A stretch of DNA of 64,000 nt from CAWJMN01 sp963844055 (GCA_963844055.1 CAWJMN010000002.1:1550001-1614000); one strand, 5' to 3'. Shown: positions 1 through 9,437, numbered from the stretch's first letter. The notes: a model not told the origin generated them from the letters alone. A program made the numbers and translations.

Positions 1-1049
1 TTCCATTCCTTCGCCTTTGAACGAATCGTTTGCAGCGCTCGGGCCGCATCATGCAAACAGCCTTTCACCGGAGGCTCAATCTTTTGCTCCATCGCCTGGG
101 CAATGTAACGATAGTTAATCGCCGCCACGGAAACGCCAGCATCCAGGTACTGCTGAATGGGACGATTGCCGTAGCTTGTCTTGTCTCCATTCACCCAGCC
201 TCCGCCGTGAATCAAAAGAACGACCGGCGTTGGCTTGTCCGACTTGGCTTGCCAAAAGTCAAACCGTTGACGCTCGGAATCCTTGCCATAAACATAGTCC
301 GAGACCGTCGGTTCCGGCCGAGCTGGTGTCTTCTTCGCGGCAGCCGCTTTTTCCTTCTCTTTGCTTTGGGGCGGCACTTCCTTTTTTACAAACAGGCGCA
401 CATCGTCAAACTCATTCATATCGTCGAACGAGCCGATCCCTATTTGTCCCGGGCCAAACGTCTGGTCCGTCGTGGACATGTGGGACTTGCTCATGTCGTC
501 AAAGTAGACATCGATCGTGCCGGCCGTCGCATCGCGCACCACTTTGACCGTGTGCCACTTGTCATCCCAGGGAACGAGCTTTTCATTCATGGTGAGTGGT
601 CGCCGCGGCTCACCATTGACGATCATGATCTGTCCACTGGCAGGGTCGGGCTTGGCTCCCAAGTGCACGTAATAGAAGTGCTCTGCATCTTGATGACCAA
701 AAAACACACAACAGTCGCGATGGTCCCCCGTATCTTTGGTACTTCGCACCTTGAACGTCAGCACAAAATCCCCGGCCGTCAAATCGCGGATCAGGGCAAT
801 ATTATGCGGGCTGCGAACCTTGGGCTGATACTTGCTTACCCGCTGCGTGAGGGCCAGCGAGTGATTCCCTTGCTCCTCTTGCAATTTCCAAGAGGCATCA
901 TCGGTCGTCTCCCACCGTTCTCGCCCGTTTTCAAACTTATCCTCAAACACTAGCGCCATTCCTGGCACTTCATCTTGAGCCACTACAAGGGAAGCGGCCA
1001 TCGCTATCGATGACAGCCACACAAGCGATATAAAAAGGCGACAGAGCAT
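1..1049 (-). CDS. Secreted lectin-like / BD-FAE alpha/beta hydrolase fusion (partial, C-terminus outside window)
   Basis: The frame is open from an ATG at 1049 down to base 3, so about 349 N-terminal residues are visible and the stop lies outside the window. Residues 1 to about 24 form a signal peptide ending in VVAQ. Residues about 30-225 look like a concanavalin/LamG-type sandwich of the DUF1080 (3-keto-glycoside hydrolase-like) sort, with YYVHLG, DDKWHTVKVVRD and GIGSFDD. A Lys/Ala-rich linker (about 228-245) leads into an alpha/beta hydrolase that begins with FDFWQAK and has the oxyanion-hole motif HGGGW followed by AINYRY. The Ser/Asp/His triad would lie beyond the window edge. The likely role is hydrolysis of an ester on a sugar polymer or small carbohydrate outside the cytoplasm; the exact substrate cannot be told. 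The + strand ORFs here are shadows of this gene. Confidence 0.8.
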   Translation of the reverse strand, partial: MLCRLFISLVWLSSIAMAASLVVAQDEVPGMALVFEDKFENGRERWETTDDASWKLQEEQGNHSLALTQRVSKYQPKVRSPHNIALIRDLTAGDFVLTFKVRSTKDTGDHRDCCVFFGHQDAEHFYYVHLGAKPDPASGQIMIVNGEPRRPLTMNEKLVPWDDKWHTVKVVRDATAGTIDVYFDDMSKSHMSTTDQTFGPGQIGIGSFDDMNEFDDVRLFVKKEVPPQSKEKEKAAAAKKTPARPEPTVSDYVYGKDSERQRFDFWQAKSDKPTPVVLLIHGGGWVNGDKTSYGNRPIQQYLDAGVSVAAINYRYIAQAMEQKIEPPVKGCLHDAARALQTIRSKAKEW

Positions 1050-1220
1050 GGCAACTCCTGAAACGAAGGGGAAGAGGTAGCCGCACAAGACGCTACAGTT
1101 CGCCGTCAGTATAGCCTGCTCGCCCAGCAGATTCACCCATGGATTCTGCGGCACCTTGCCTTTCCCCGCGCTGCCTCAATCGGGCCGGCAGGGTTGATCG
1201 CCATTTCGGCCGACCGGGCA

Positions 1221-3368
1221 TCAAGACTCTACAGGCATGTTCAGACGCAGGCAGAACAAATGCCCAGGGCCGCGAATATAAAGATGCTCCCCGACAAGCA
1301 CCGGATGTGTATAGATTGACACTTCCTCTTCAAACAGCGGCAAACGGGACAAGATCGAAAGCTTGTCCGCCTTCGCATCTAGCAAAACGAGCTCTCCCTT
1401 TTGGGTTTGTAGTAACACCCGATCTTGGGAAGCAATCAGCGACACATGCCCCTGCAAAGAACGGTCCGTCGCGCTCCAGAGCAATCGCAAATCATTGGCG
1501 GCAAAGCAAAACACCTTGTTCTTATTGACGGCAAAGATTCGATCCCCTGCCAAAACGGGCGTATGCATATCGGGAGCACAGGCCGACGAGGCGGCTAGCT
1601 CTTTTGCCTCGCCATTTTTCTCAAAACCTAGCAAGCGCGTCCCATTGTTCTCACTGGTGAAGAGCACCTTGTCGCCAACGACCAGCGGTGTAGGCACATT
1701 GAAGTCCCCGGGCGAACGTGGCAGCACCGACCACAATCGTTCACCGGTAGAAACATCCCAGCCGCCGCTGGATACTTTGTCGTATCCCACAAGCTGCTTC
1801 CGCTGTCCGATTTCCGCTACCACAAATGAGGCAAAGGCCGAGGGTGCACCGGGACACTTCCAAATGACATCGCCCGTTTGCGGATGAAGCGCAACCAGCG
1901 AAGCATTTTGCCCACCTGGATTGACGATCAACTTTCCATCCACCATTAACGGCGATGAACAAGCACCCCACACCAACTCATCTTCGGCCTGAAACTCCTG
2001 ACGCAAATGCTTCTTCCAAACGACCTTTCCATCGGCCAGTCGGACACAGTGAAGATGGCCAAACGCCCCTAGCAAATAGACGAATTCACCATCGATCAGT
2101 GGCGTCGCACGGGGAGAGTTGCCGTAGTCCAGCCGGCCCGGTGCCGCATAGCGAAACGACCACAGGCGTTCTCCGGTGGCCGCCTTCACCGCATGAAACA
2201 CGTCAAACTCGTCGGACGTATCACGATCGCCAACAATGGCGACTCCCTGGGCAACTGCTGCCCCTCCAAGCCCTTGGTTCAGTAGCGTTTTCTTCCAGCT
2301 CCACTTCACGGCTGTCGGCAGCTTTTCAGGTAGATAGGCCACAACGGCATCACGATCTTTGCCGCGCCAACTGGGCCAGTCGCCATTCCCTTCAAAGCCG
2401 GGAACTTTCGTCGCCGAGGTGGCCTTGGTGCTTGGCACGGCCGTAGCAGGCTGCGTCGCAGCAGGCTTAGTGTTTGCTGGCTTTTGCCCGACCTCGATGG
2501 CCACAAATCCAACTTTGGATTCCAGCGCCAGGCGTAACAAGGGCTGCGTACGAACCTCTAATAGCGCCGCCCGGATCGATTCTTTCAGCTTGCCATCCAG
2601 ACCATCTTCCACAAAGGCAGAAACGAAGGGGATATCTTGCGTTTCACCCACAACGCGCAAGTCTCCCTTTTTGATCGTGCCGCAACCTTCCAGCAGCGGC
2701 CGGGCATAGCTAGAAATCACCGCCGCCACTTTGACCTTGGCCCCCGTATCGACCACTTCTGCGGCACCGTCACTGCAAGCCGCTGAAATCGGAGCGTCTT
2801 TGGCAATCGTTACACCATGCTTGGCAAGCAGTTCCCGAGCCGCACCATTCTTTTCATCGCATTCGGCCGGTCCCAAGATCAATCGGTAATCCCGCAAGTC
2901 TTCCACCGTCTTGGCGGGATCGTCAGACCGAACAACAATCAGCCCACGCTGGGTCGTTCCGCCATCTTTGCCCGAAAGGTCGGCAAACGGAATTAGCTTT
3001 TGTCCCAGCCGTGCTCCATCCGCAATCACGACCGAGCGCTTGCCGATGACGATGTCAGCCCGTCCACTTTCAATTTCGACAAGCCCTTTGTCTAGCGACT
3101 CTCCAAACTTGACAACGACCTTGCGTCCTAGCTTTTCTTCCAGGAACAGGCCCAGCTTGTCGTAGTCACGCTGGGCGTAACCTTTCACGCAAGGGCACGA
3201 AAGGGGCGCTGCCAGCGGGTCCATCACCACAACCACCACAGCTGGCTCTTCCTTTGCCACGGCGGCATTTACCACCATCAGCGAAACCAAGCCCAGCACA
3301 AGCAAGCGAAAAAGAACTAGCACGGCGGTCGATCTCCTGCAAAGGAAGTGAAAAGAGACGCCCCGCAC
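1221..3368 (-). CDS. Secreted PhnD-like binding domain fused to PQQ-type beta-propeller
   Basis: This 715-residue protein has an N-terminal hydrophobic export segment (about 14-38). A PhnD/SsuA-type periplasmic binding domain spans roughly 45-290, with KLGLFLEEKLGRKV, SGRADIVIGKR and RGLIVVRSDDP. A Pro/Ala/Thr linker (about 295-322) follows, then a PQQ/BamB-like propeller from WPSWRGKDRD near 331 to the end, with repeat signatures such as ATGERLWSF, DGKVVWKKH and TGDVIWKCP. Binding proteins of this family normally feed ABC importers, but no permease or ATPase sits with it, so a sensing or redox-associated role is as likely as transport. It carries CPC at 58-60 and single Cys at 170, 198 and 229. 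The gene starts 25 bases after the stop of the cysteine-rich propeller gene and is probably cotranscribed with it. The ATG at 3368 was chosen because it gives a complete signal sequence. Confidence 0.78.
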   Translation of the reverse strand: MRGVSFHFLCRRSTAVLVLFRLLVLGLVSLMVVNAAVAKEEPAVVVVVMDPLAAPLSCPCVKGYAQRDYDKLGLFLEEKLGRKVVVKFGESLDKGLVEIESGRADIVIGKRSVVIADGARLGQKLIPFADLSGKDGGTTQRGLIVVRSDDPAKTVEDLRDYRLILGPAECDEKNGAARELLAKHGVTIAKDAPISAACSDGAAEVVDTGAKVKVAAVISSYARPLLEGCGTIKKGDLRVVGETQDIPFVSAFVEDGLDGKLKESIRAALLEVRTQPLLRLALESKVGFVAIEVGQKPANTKPAATQPATAVPSTKATSATKVPGFEGNGDWPSWRGKDRDAVVAYLPEKLPTAVKWSWKKTLLNQGLGGAAVAQGVAIVGDRDTSDEFDVFHAVKAATGERLWSFRYAAPGRLDYGNSPRATPLIDGEFVYLLGAFGHLHCVRLADGKVVWKKHLRQEFQAEDELVWGACSSPLMVDGKLIVNPGGQNASLVALHPQTGDVIWKCPGAPSAFASFVVAEIGQRKQLVGYDKVSSGGWDVSTGERLWSVLPRSPGDFNVPTPLVVGDKVLFTSENNGTRLLGFEKNGEAKELAASSACAPDMHTPVLAGDRIFAVNKNKVFCFAANDLRLLWSATDRSLQGHVSLIASQDRVLLQTQKGELVLLDAKADKLSILSRLPLFEEEVSIYTHPVLVGEHLYIRGPGHLFCLRLNMPVES

Positions 3369-3393
3369 AATCGCCAGGGCAAGGGGCCACTTC

Positions 3394-4791
3394 CTAGGCC
3401 TTCTTTTTCATCACCAAGATCTCTCCCTTGGTGACATCAAAGTAGTAAACGCTGTTTCCATCGGGCGAAATGCCAATCGAAGAATTCTTGCAACCTTCGG
3501 TCACATTGGCCACACCCACAACCGCTTGGAATTCGCCGTCACGCTTGTAGCGCTTGACTAGGCCGTTCGATTCCGATGTCAGCACATAACCTTCCGAATC
3601 ACAGCAGGTATTCATCGGATTACAGCAACCACCAAACCCCTTGGTAACATCGGTGCGGTTCGTGCTTCCGAAATTGCGAGTAGTCTTCCCTTCATAATCC
3701 ACAAACAGGACGCGATGCCGCGAATTTTCGGCAATGGCCAGTTCTTCACCCACCACTTGCACATCCATTTGTCCACAGCAACCCGCCAAATTGGAAACAA
3801 TCTTCTTCGGCTCGGCAAAGTCGTGCGTCATCTGCCATACGCAAAATCCATAGCCCATCGGTTCGCCGGTAACGACAAACACATGCTTGTCCGAAACCGC
3901 GACGCGATGCACTTCCTTCAAACGCGACATCGCCTGGGCCACGATGTTTTCTTTCTTCATCCCCTTCTTTTGCTTCAGCATGGAGGTGTACTGCAATACG
4001 ATCGACTTCGTTTGAGCCAACTGAGCCTTTTCCGACTGCGAGCGATCCGCAGCTGGCTTTTCTTCGATTTCCTTCAGTGCATCGGTAAACTGGTTGACCT
4101 GCTCTTGATATTGAGCGATCTCTTCTTCATGCCGTTCCATGACTTCGGCGTCAAACTTTTCGCGATTGGCAACCGCCTGGGTAATGTGCGGCGATTCGAG
4201 CTGTACCAGCTTCTTTCCCATGCCGTCAAAACGAGCCAGCGTTCCATCACCGACCACTACAACCGATCCATCCGCGGCGCTGTTAATCGCCTTGGGTGCA
4301 AAATTGAGCTCTGCCGAGTGAAGCACCTTTCCGGAATCATCGAGCCATTGCACCCGACGATGAGCCCCCTTCGGTGCGCCTCCCACAGCACGCCCCAGCA
4401 AGGAAAGGGCGCTATCGCCATACGCTTGTGACGCCCCCGAGATGGCCGCGATGTTTCCATTAGGAAGAACGCAGAATCCCAGCACTTGTCCCTCTCCTGC
4501 CGGCAAGCGAATCGTTGCACTTTGCTGGAAGGGAGCGGCCGAACGATGCTTCTTCAGCGACTTGGCCGCTTCTGCCTGCTCCTTCTGCATCCGCTCAATC
4601 AGCTTCTTTGTCTCCGCGTCGGCATCGGCGGGCACAACAAGTCCAGAGCTCTCTTCGGTGCTCTCAACTTCCACTTGCTTTGCCTCAGCCGGCTTAGCCT
4701 GTGTCTTTGGTTCGTCTCCAAAGGCCGTGGGAAGTCCCACGAGGCACCCACCAGCTAACAAGTAAACGGCCAAACGGAATGATCGCAACAT
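3394..4791 (-). CDS. Exported NHL-like propeller protein with coiled-coil insert and Cys-Cys motifs
   Basis: This 465-residue protein has a signal sequence (about 1-25) and then a low-complexity charged stretch. Propeller-like repeats are seen before and after residue 200 (GQVLGFCVLPNGNIAAISG, INSAADGSVVVVGDG, IGISPDGNSVYYFD). A long heptad-like helical insert at about 205-295, rich in Glu, Gln and Lys, splits the propeller. The second half carries paired cysteines: GCCGQMD at 337-343, GGCCNPMNTCC at 387-397, and a lone Cys at 434. Such pairs suggest disulfides or metal binding; no heme motif is present. It is the first gene of a probable two-gene operon with the PhnD-PQQ fusion, 25 bases apart. 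The fold is inferred from repeat texture and the function is unknown. Confidence 0.7.
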   Translation of the reverse strand: MLRSFRLAVYLLAGGCLVGLPTAFGDEPKTQAKPAEAKQVEVESTEESSGLVVPADADAETKKLIERMQKEQAEAAKSLKKHRSAAPFQQSATIRLPAGEGQVLGFCVLPNGNIAAISGASQAYGDSALSLLGRAVGGAPKGAHRRVQWLDDSGKVLHSAELNFAPKAINSAADGSVVVVGDGTLARFDGMGKKLVQLESPHITQAVANREKFDAEVMERHEEEIAQYQEQVNQFTDALKEIEEKPAADRSQSEKAQLAQTKSIVLQYTSMLKQKKGMKKENIVAQAMSRLKEVHRVAVSDKHVFVVTGEPMGYGFCVWQMTHDFAEPKKIVSNLAGCCGQMDVQVVGEELAIAENSRHRVLFVDYEGKTTRNFGSTNRTDVTKGFGGCCNPMNTCCDSEGYVLTSESNGLVKRYKRDGEFQAVVGVANVTEGCKNSSIGISPDGNSVYYFDVTKGEILVMKKKA

Positions 4792-5053
4792 CGTGCAATT
4801 CCTTGAGACGCAAATAGGAGAGAAGACCGAAGGTAATTACCAAGTTGTTTGTTCGAGTGAACCTGATAAATACCCAGGACCGCGAATGCGGGTTTCGGGT
4901 TTAGTCTATCGGTTGCAACGGACCGATTGCAATTCGATTTTCTACTTTCTGACTACGTACCCAGTCCATTTAGGGTCGATCGCCAAAGTGCTCAGCTGGC
5001 TTCTACAGATTGCCAGCTAGGGAAAAGATGCAGGGGAGGATTCTTTGCCACCA

Positions 5054-5995
5054 CTATTTGGCAGCAGCGGCTGGCTTGTCTTTCAAGTGCTTGTTCAAAA
5101 ATTCTGCCATCTTCCCGATCGCAGCGACCCATTCTTTAGGATCGCCACCGCCGCCATGCCCACCATCCTTGATGGTAACAAGCTCCGCATCGACCCCGGC
5201 TTTTTTGCAGGCGTCCATTAGCTTGGTGGTTTGGTCGTAAGGAACCAGTTCATCCTTGGTTCCATGCACCATCAGAATCGGCGCATCACCTTTCGTGACA
5301 TAGTGCAGCGGGCTCGCCTTGGCATACGCGTCGGAGTCATCCTTCTTCGACTTGTTGAGCAGGTCATTCACCATCGCTTGGGCAGGAGCAGGAAATTCTG
5401 GCGTAAGATCCGTTGGACCGGCCAAGCTAACCACGGCGTTCACTTTGGCCGAGACCTTGGGATTATCTCCCACCGCTTCAAATTCATTGTCATCAGTGGT
5501 GCCAATCAGGAGAGCCAAATGTGCACCGGCCGAACCGCCCATGACGCCGATTCGATCAGGATCCACGTTCAACTCTTTGGCATGGGCTCGCACGTATTGG
5601 ACTGCCGCCTTCGCCTCTTGGATTTGGGAAGGGAAGCGAGCCTCGGGAACTAGCCGATACTGGATCGTGACCGCCACATAGCCCTGTTGTGCCAGGCCGA
5701 AAAGGCTGTTGTGCATGTGGCTCTTGTCACCGCCGCGCCAACCTCCACCATGGATGCAAACTACTGCAGGAAAGGGACCGTCGCCATTTTTCGGCTTCGC
5801 AATATCCATCTTCAGCGACTTATCGCCGGCCTTCATGTAGACCACATCTTTTTCCAGCGAGACCGTGGCGGGTGGATCAGCCGCATGAACTCGGGCAACC
5901 CAGTAGGCCGTCCCCATGACGGCGCCCAGACCCAGCACGGAAGAAAGACCGGCCCCTAGCACCCACATCCAAACCGAAGACTTGCCGCGTGCCAT
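5054..5995 (-). CDS. Membrane-anchored BD-FAE family esterase (alpha/beta hydrolase)
   Basis: This is a 313-residue alpha/beta hydrolase of the BD-FAE/hormone-sensitive-lipase type. A transmembrane or signal-anchor helix lies at about 10-35. The catalytic set is visible: oxyanion motif HGGGW (82-86), nucleophile elbow GGSAGAH with Ser155, Asp near 248 in HGTKDELVPYD, and His280 in DGGHGGGG. The expected reaction is hydrolysis of acyl or aryl esters, outside the cytoplasmic membrane. The ATG at 5995 was chosen over a longer open frame starting at 6184 because the extra 63 residues are unlike the family, while the chosen start is followed at once by the anchor helix and preceded by a GGTGG stretch. 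It stands alone, divergent from the DUF5722 gene, and is similar in type to the hydrolase domain at the left edge of the window. Confidence 0.85.
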   Translation of the reverse strand: MARGKSSVWMWVLGAGLSSVLGLGAVMGTAYWVARVHAADPPATVSLEKDVVYMKAGDKSLKMDIAKPKNGDGPFPAVVCIHGGGWRGGDKSHMHNSLFGLAQQGYVAVTIQYRLVPEARFPSQIQEAKAAVQYVRAHAKELNVDPDRIGVMGGSAGAHLALLIGTTDDNEFEAVGDNPKVSAKVNAVVSLAGPTDLTPEFPAPAQAMVNDLLNKSKKDDSDAYAKASPLHYVTKGDAPILMVHGTKDELVPYDQTTKLMDACKKAGVDAELVTIKDGGHGGGGDPKEWVAAIGKMAEFLNKHLKDKPAAAAK

Positions 5996-6279
5996 AATCC
6001 ACCCTTGCTTATGTATCCGAAGGTGCAGCAAATTCGAGGCAACAGTTGCCACGCGATTTGCCGCTAGGTAACCATACTCGCCGATGCGGCCGAGAGTTTC
6101 AAACCGGCGACTTCCCTTTCCAGGGCAAAAACCCTCGCTTTCCGCCGATCCATTGACGCCCCCATGCTGGGCAAGGGTCGACAATCTCGACTAAAACCAC
6201 GACAATCCAAAGGTCCCCCTGCCCCGCCCCACTGCTATTTTCGCCCGCCAATCCTCCCACCACCCCGCTTGGCCCTGCT

Positions 6280-7584
6280 ATGTCTTTTCAAGGTTTGCTT
6301 GCCTGCCTGCTTTGCATTTTTACGGCCTCCCTCTCGGCCGCAGAACCCAATGCCGATCCGTTTCCCACGCCTGCTACCAAAAAGGGATTGCAGGTGCAAA
6401 TGATCGACGATGCGCTCGCCCTGGGCGTGGGGCATGCTGCACTCAATCTGAACCTGACAGCCCTGGTCGACCCGACCAACAATCCCAGCAGCGTTCGCTG
6501 GACCAGTAGGGGCAAAGAGTTCGCGTTTTCACGCCCTGTGGTGGAAGATTTAGACCGACGGGTCAAGCCCCTTAGTGACAAAGGGGTCGTCGTCTATCTG
6601 ATCTTGCTAACGTATGCCTCGAATGATCCCGCCCGTGATGCGCTCATGCTGCATCCAGCCTATGCTCGCGGCCAAAAAGACACGGGGCCGATTGGCATGT
6701 TCAACGTGACCAGTGATGACGGGATAGCCTGGCTGACGGCGGCCATGGAATTTTTAGCCGCCCGATACAGCGGCCACAACGCCGATCAAGGACGTGTTTG
6801 GGGCTACATTGCCGGCAACGAAGTCAACTCGCATTGGTACTGGTCCAACATGGGGCATGCCACGTTTGATGAAGTCGTCACGACTTACGAAAAGAGCGTT
6901 CGTCTCATTCACACAGCCGTTCGAAAGTTCTCTACCCATGCGCGGGTCTATCTTTCTCTTGAACACTACTGGGCCAAGCGCTATCCAGCCGGCACCGAGA
7001 CCCAGTCCGTTCCTGGGCGAGACTTCCTGCAAGCCTTTGCAGCATTGGCCCGCAGACAGGGAGACTTCGATTGGCACCTGGCTCATCACCCCTATCCTGA
7101 GCCTTTAACCGATTGTCGTTTTTGGAAAGATCGCAAGCACTCGCCCCATTCGCCCGAAGCAGAGGTTGTCTCGTTTCGTAATCTCGAAGTCCTTTGCGAT
7201 TTTCTGGCCACCGAGCCAATGACCTTTCAAGGCAAGCCGCGTCGTGTCATCTTTTCTGAGCAAGGCTTTCATTGCGACAACCGCAAAACGGGCGAGCGCG
7301 ATCAGGCCGCGGCCTACGCCTTGGCCTATGTGAATGTGGCACGCCTCGACTTAGTCGATGCGTTCATCTTGCACCGCCATGTCGATCACTCCGGCGAAGG
7401 AGGTTTGAATTTAGGCCTATGGACCAACAAACCCGGCAGCATTGCGACCCCTGATCGCAAACGGCAAATGTACGACGTCTTTATGGCCGCCGGCACGCCC
7501 CAGCAAGACCAAGTCTTTGAGTTCGCCCTTCCCGTCTTCGGCGCAAAAACCTGGGACGAAGCGATTGAGCTGCTCAAAAAATAG
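6280..7584 (+). CDS. Secreted DUF5722 family protein, putative glycoside hydrolase
   Basis: This 434-residue protein has a signal peptide (1 to about 20, ending SLSA-AEP). The rest looks like a TIM-barrel glycosidase of the DUF5722 type. GNEVNSHWYW puts a Glu at 181 where clan GH-A enzymes have their acid/base, and IFSEQGFH puts a Glu at 327 where the nucleophile is expected; HHPYPEPL lies between them. That pattern suggests a retaining glycosidase acting on an unknown polysaccharide. The gene diverges from the esterase across a 284-base spacer. It appears monocistronic: no co-oriented gene follows. Assignment to DUF5722 is from recall of the family, and the catalytic residues are inferred from the motifs. 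Confidence 0.75.
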   Translation: MSFQGLLACLLCIFTASLSAAEPNADPFPTPATKKGLQVQMIDDALALGVGHAALNLNLTALVDPTNNPSSVRWTSRGKEFAFSRPVVEDLDRRVKPLSDKGVVVYLILLTYASNDPARDALMLHPAYARGQKDTGPIGMFNVTSDDGIAWLTAAMEFLAARYSGHNADQGRVWGYIAGNEVNSHWYWSNMGHATFDEVVTTYEKSVRLIHTAVRKFSTHARVYLSLEHYWAKRYPAGTETQSVPGRDFLQAFAALARRQGDFDWHLAHHPYPEPLTDCRFWKDRKHSPHSPEAEVVSFRNLEVLCDFLATEPMTFQGKPRRVIFSEQGFHCDNRKTGERDQAAAYALAYVNVARLDLVDAFILHRHVDHSGEGGLNLGLWTNKPGSIATPDRKRQMYDVFMAAGTPQQDQVFEFALPVFGAKTWDEAIELLKK

Positions 7585-7936
7585 TGGCCTCGCATTTTGT
7601 CTTGGGCAAAGGCAGCAACTGCCCGCCGTTTGCCGCAGCTGGGCATTTTACCTGGTCAGCCGTACCAAAGCTTCGCCCTGCGATTTCGGGGCGAATGGAC
7701 GTCGCCTTTGTACCCGCGGCAAGGCCTCTAAGACCCTCTAGAATGCTGCCGGCCACCCGAAGTCGACATTCCCTACGCCTTCAGTCGCCCGGGGCTTTTA
7801 AAAGCGGTTCCTATAAATCTGCCCGCCACCCGGCCGAGTGCACCACTTAAACTTCTTTTGTGAAGTTGTGACCGAATTACTTTTCCATTTGTTCTTGGAG
7901 AGTGACCAGACGTGTCACTCCCCCTGCGTACGCCGA
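7585..7936. other. Intergenic region, 352 bases, with one dispersed hairpin
   Basis: The stretch lies between the convergent DUF5722 and transporter genes. Apart from a short hairpin near 7900 nothing convincing was seen. The small open frames in it are proline- and serine-rich and lack ribosome binding sites, so they were not called. Confidence 0.6.
7900..7920. repeat. Dispersed hairpin repeat, copy 1
   Basis: GAGTGAC and GTCACTC form a 7-base stem around the loop CAGACGT. The same 20 bases recur at 21749-21768, also between genes. No T-run follows on either strand, so it does not look like an ordinary intrinsic terminator; a REP-like element is the better guess. Confidence 0.6.
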
Positions 7937-9433
7937 TTATTTGATCCGCAGTCCCTTGGGAACGACAAATCGTTCCGCAAAGTCGAATAGCCACTGGATG
8001 GTCACCGCTAAGATCGCGGCAGGGATTGCGCCTTGGGCGATAAGCCAAGGATTATTGAGGCGCAGGCCGGTTTGAATCGGCTCGCCATAACCACCAGCGC
8101 CGATAAATGCCCCAAGCGTCGCCGTTCCCACATTGATCACGGCAGCGGTCTTGATACCCGCCATGATCGAAGGAGATGCCAGCGGCAATTCTATTAGCCA
8201 CAATCGGGCACGTGAAGGAAGCCCCAGCACTTCGGCCGACTCGCGAAAATTGGCGGGGATCTCGGTGAGCCCTTGGTAGGTGTTGCGCACAATCGGCAAC
8301 AGGCTATACAAAAACAATGCGACGATGGCCGACTGGGGCGTTAGTCCTAAAATCGGCACCATCACCATTAGCACCGCCAGTGAAGGCAAAGTCTGCACGA
8401 TGCCAACGATGGCCAAGATGAACTTCCCGGCACGGGGACGCGTTCGCGCCCAGATACCTAGCGGAATCGCAACCACGATCGCAGAAAATAGCGAAGCCCC
8501 GACTAGCAACAAGTGGTCCAGCGTGTATCGCAAAATGTCGGCATAGATCGGATGCTTGTGCGCCTGCACATCCAGTCCGACTTTCTCTTGCAAGAAGCGA
8601 GCGGCCACTTCGTCTTCACTTTTGCCGTTAAGCTGCACGAGCGCATTCATCTCCGTCATGCGCGCGTTGTCCATCGAACCTACCAGTTTCTGCAAAGCTT
8701 CAACCAATTGCGGCGAACGCTCAGCAAGGTCCAGACGATACAAAACGACGCAGTGATACGACGGGAAATACCCCAGGTCATCTTCCAGCACATGCAAATG
8801 ATGCAGCTGGATTTCAGGATCGGTCGAAAACAGGTCGGTCACATCGAGCGTGCTTGACTCAATCCCACGCAGCGCCAGATTATGGTCCATTCCCCGTGGC
8901 TGCTGCTTCAGGCCGTAGCGACGCTGCAAGCCGGGCCAACCATCTCCCCGCTTCATGAACTCGTCACTGAAACCGAACTTCAGGTCTTCATTTTCTGGCA
9001 GTGCCAGGTCCGAAATCTTAGAGAGCTTTCGTTCCTTTCCTAGCGCCTCTTTCATGCCAAGCGCATAGTTATTGCTAAACCCCATATGCCCGGTGACGCC
9101 AATCCCGCGAGAGGCCAGCGATGCTCGCAGGGCTTCTTCATCACGAATGTTGTCTTGGGCTAAAACTTCGGAAGCGAGCGTGCCGGTGTAGTCCGCATAG
9201 ACGTCGATCTCTCCACGTTGCAACGCTTTGAAAAGGAGCTGCGTGCCGCTGACCTGCTTATGCTCGGCCTTTAAGGAGCAAGACTCCGCAACATGCTTTA
9301 GAATCTCGCCCCAGATGATCGACTCGGTAAAGGACTTCTTCGAACCAACAACTAACTTTGGCTCCTTCGCCTGTAGCGTAGGCGATACAACCAAAGACAG
9401 CAGCAACAGGGCAATTAGCAAACGAAGGCGCAT
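7937..9433 (-). CDS. Osmoprotectant-type ABC transporter: fused substrate-binding protein and permease
   Basis: The protein has 498 residues. Residues 1-22 are a signal peptide, residues about 24-290 are an OpuAC/OsmF-type binding domain (VVGSKKSFTESIIWGEIL, DVYADYTGTL), and residues about 298-498 are a five- to six-helix permease with an EAA-like loop (FRESAEVLGLPSRARL) and GAGGYGEPI. It should import a quaternary amine such as glycine betaine or choline, with the binding domain tethered on the outer face. The ATPase gene lies immediately upstream, ending 4 bases before this start, so all components of one importer are present. Fused OpuA-type proteins are known, usually with the binding domain at the C-terminus; here it is N-terminal. 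The substrate is inferred from the family. Confidence 0.85.
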   Translation of the reverse strand: MRLRLLIALLLLSLVVSPTLQAKEPKLVVGSKKSFTESIIWGEILKHVAESCSLKAEHKQVSGTQLLFKALQRGEIDVYADYTGTLASEVLAQDNIRDEEALRASLASRGIGVTGHMGFSNNYALGMKEALGKERKLSKISDLALPENEDLKFGFSDEFMKRGDGWPGLQRRYGLKQQPRGMDHNLALRGIESSTLDVTDLFSTDPEIQLHHLHVLEDDLGYFPSYHCVVLYRLDLAERSPQLVEALQKLVGSMDNARMTEMNALVQLNGKSEDEVAARFLQEKVGLDVQAHKHPIYADILRYTLDHLLLVGASLFSAIVVAIPLGIWARTRPRAGKFILAIVGIVQTLPSLAVLMVMVPILGLTPQSAIVALFLYSLLPIVRNTYQGLTEIPANFRESAEVLGLPSRARLWLIELPLASPSIMAGIKTAAVINVGTATLGAFIGAGGYGEPIQTGLRLNNPWLIAQGAIPAAILAVTIQWLFDFAERFVVPKGLRIK

Positions 9434-9437
9434 CGTT

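Noticed and set aside
30..953. 307-codon open frame on the + strand
   Set aside because: It is the shadow of the lectin-esterase gene on the minus strand, whose translation has a signal peptide and clear motifs; the + frame has none.
3715..4431. 238-codon open frame on the + strand
   Set aside because: Antisense to the cysteine-rich propeller gene; no start signal or family likeness.
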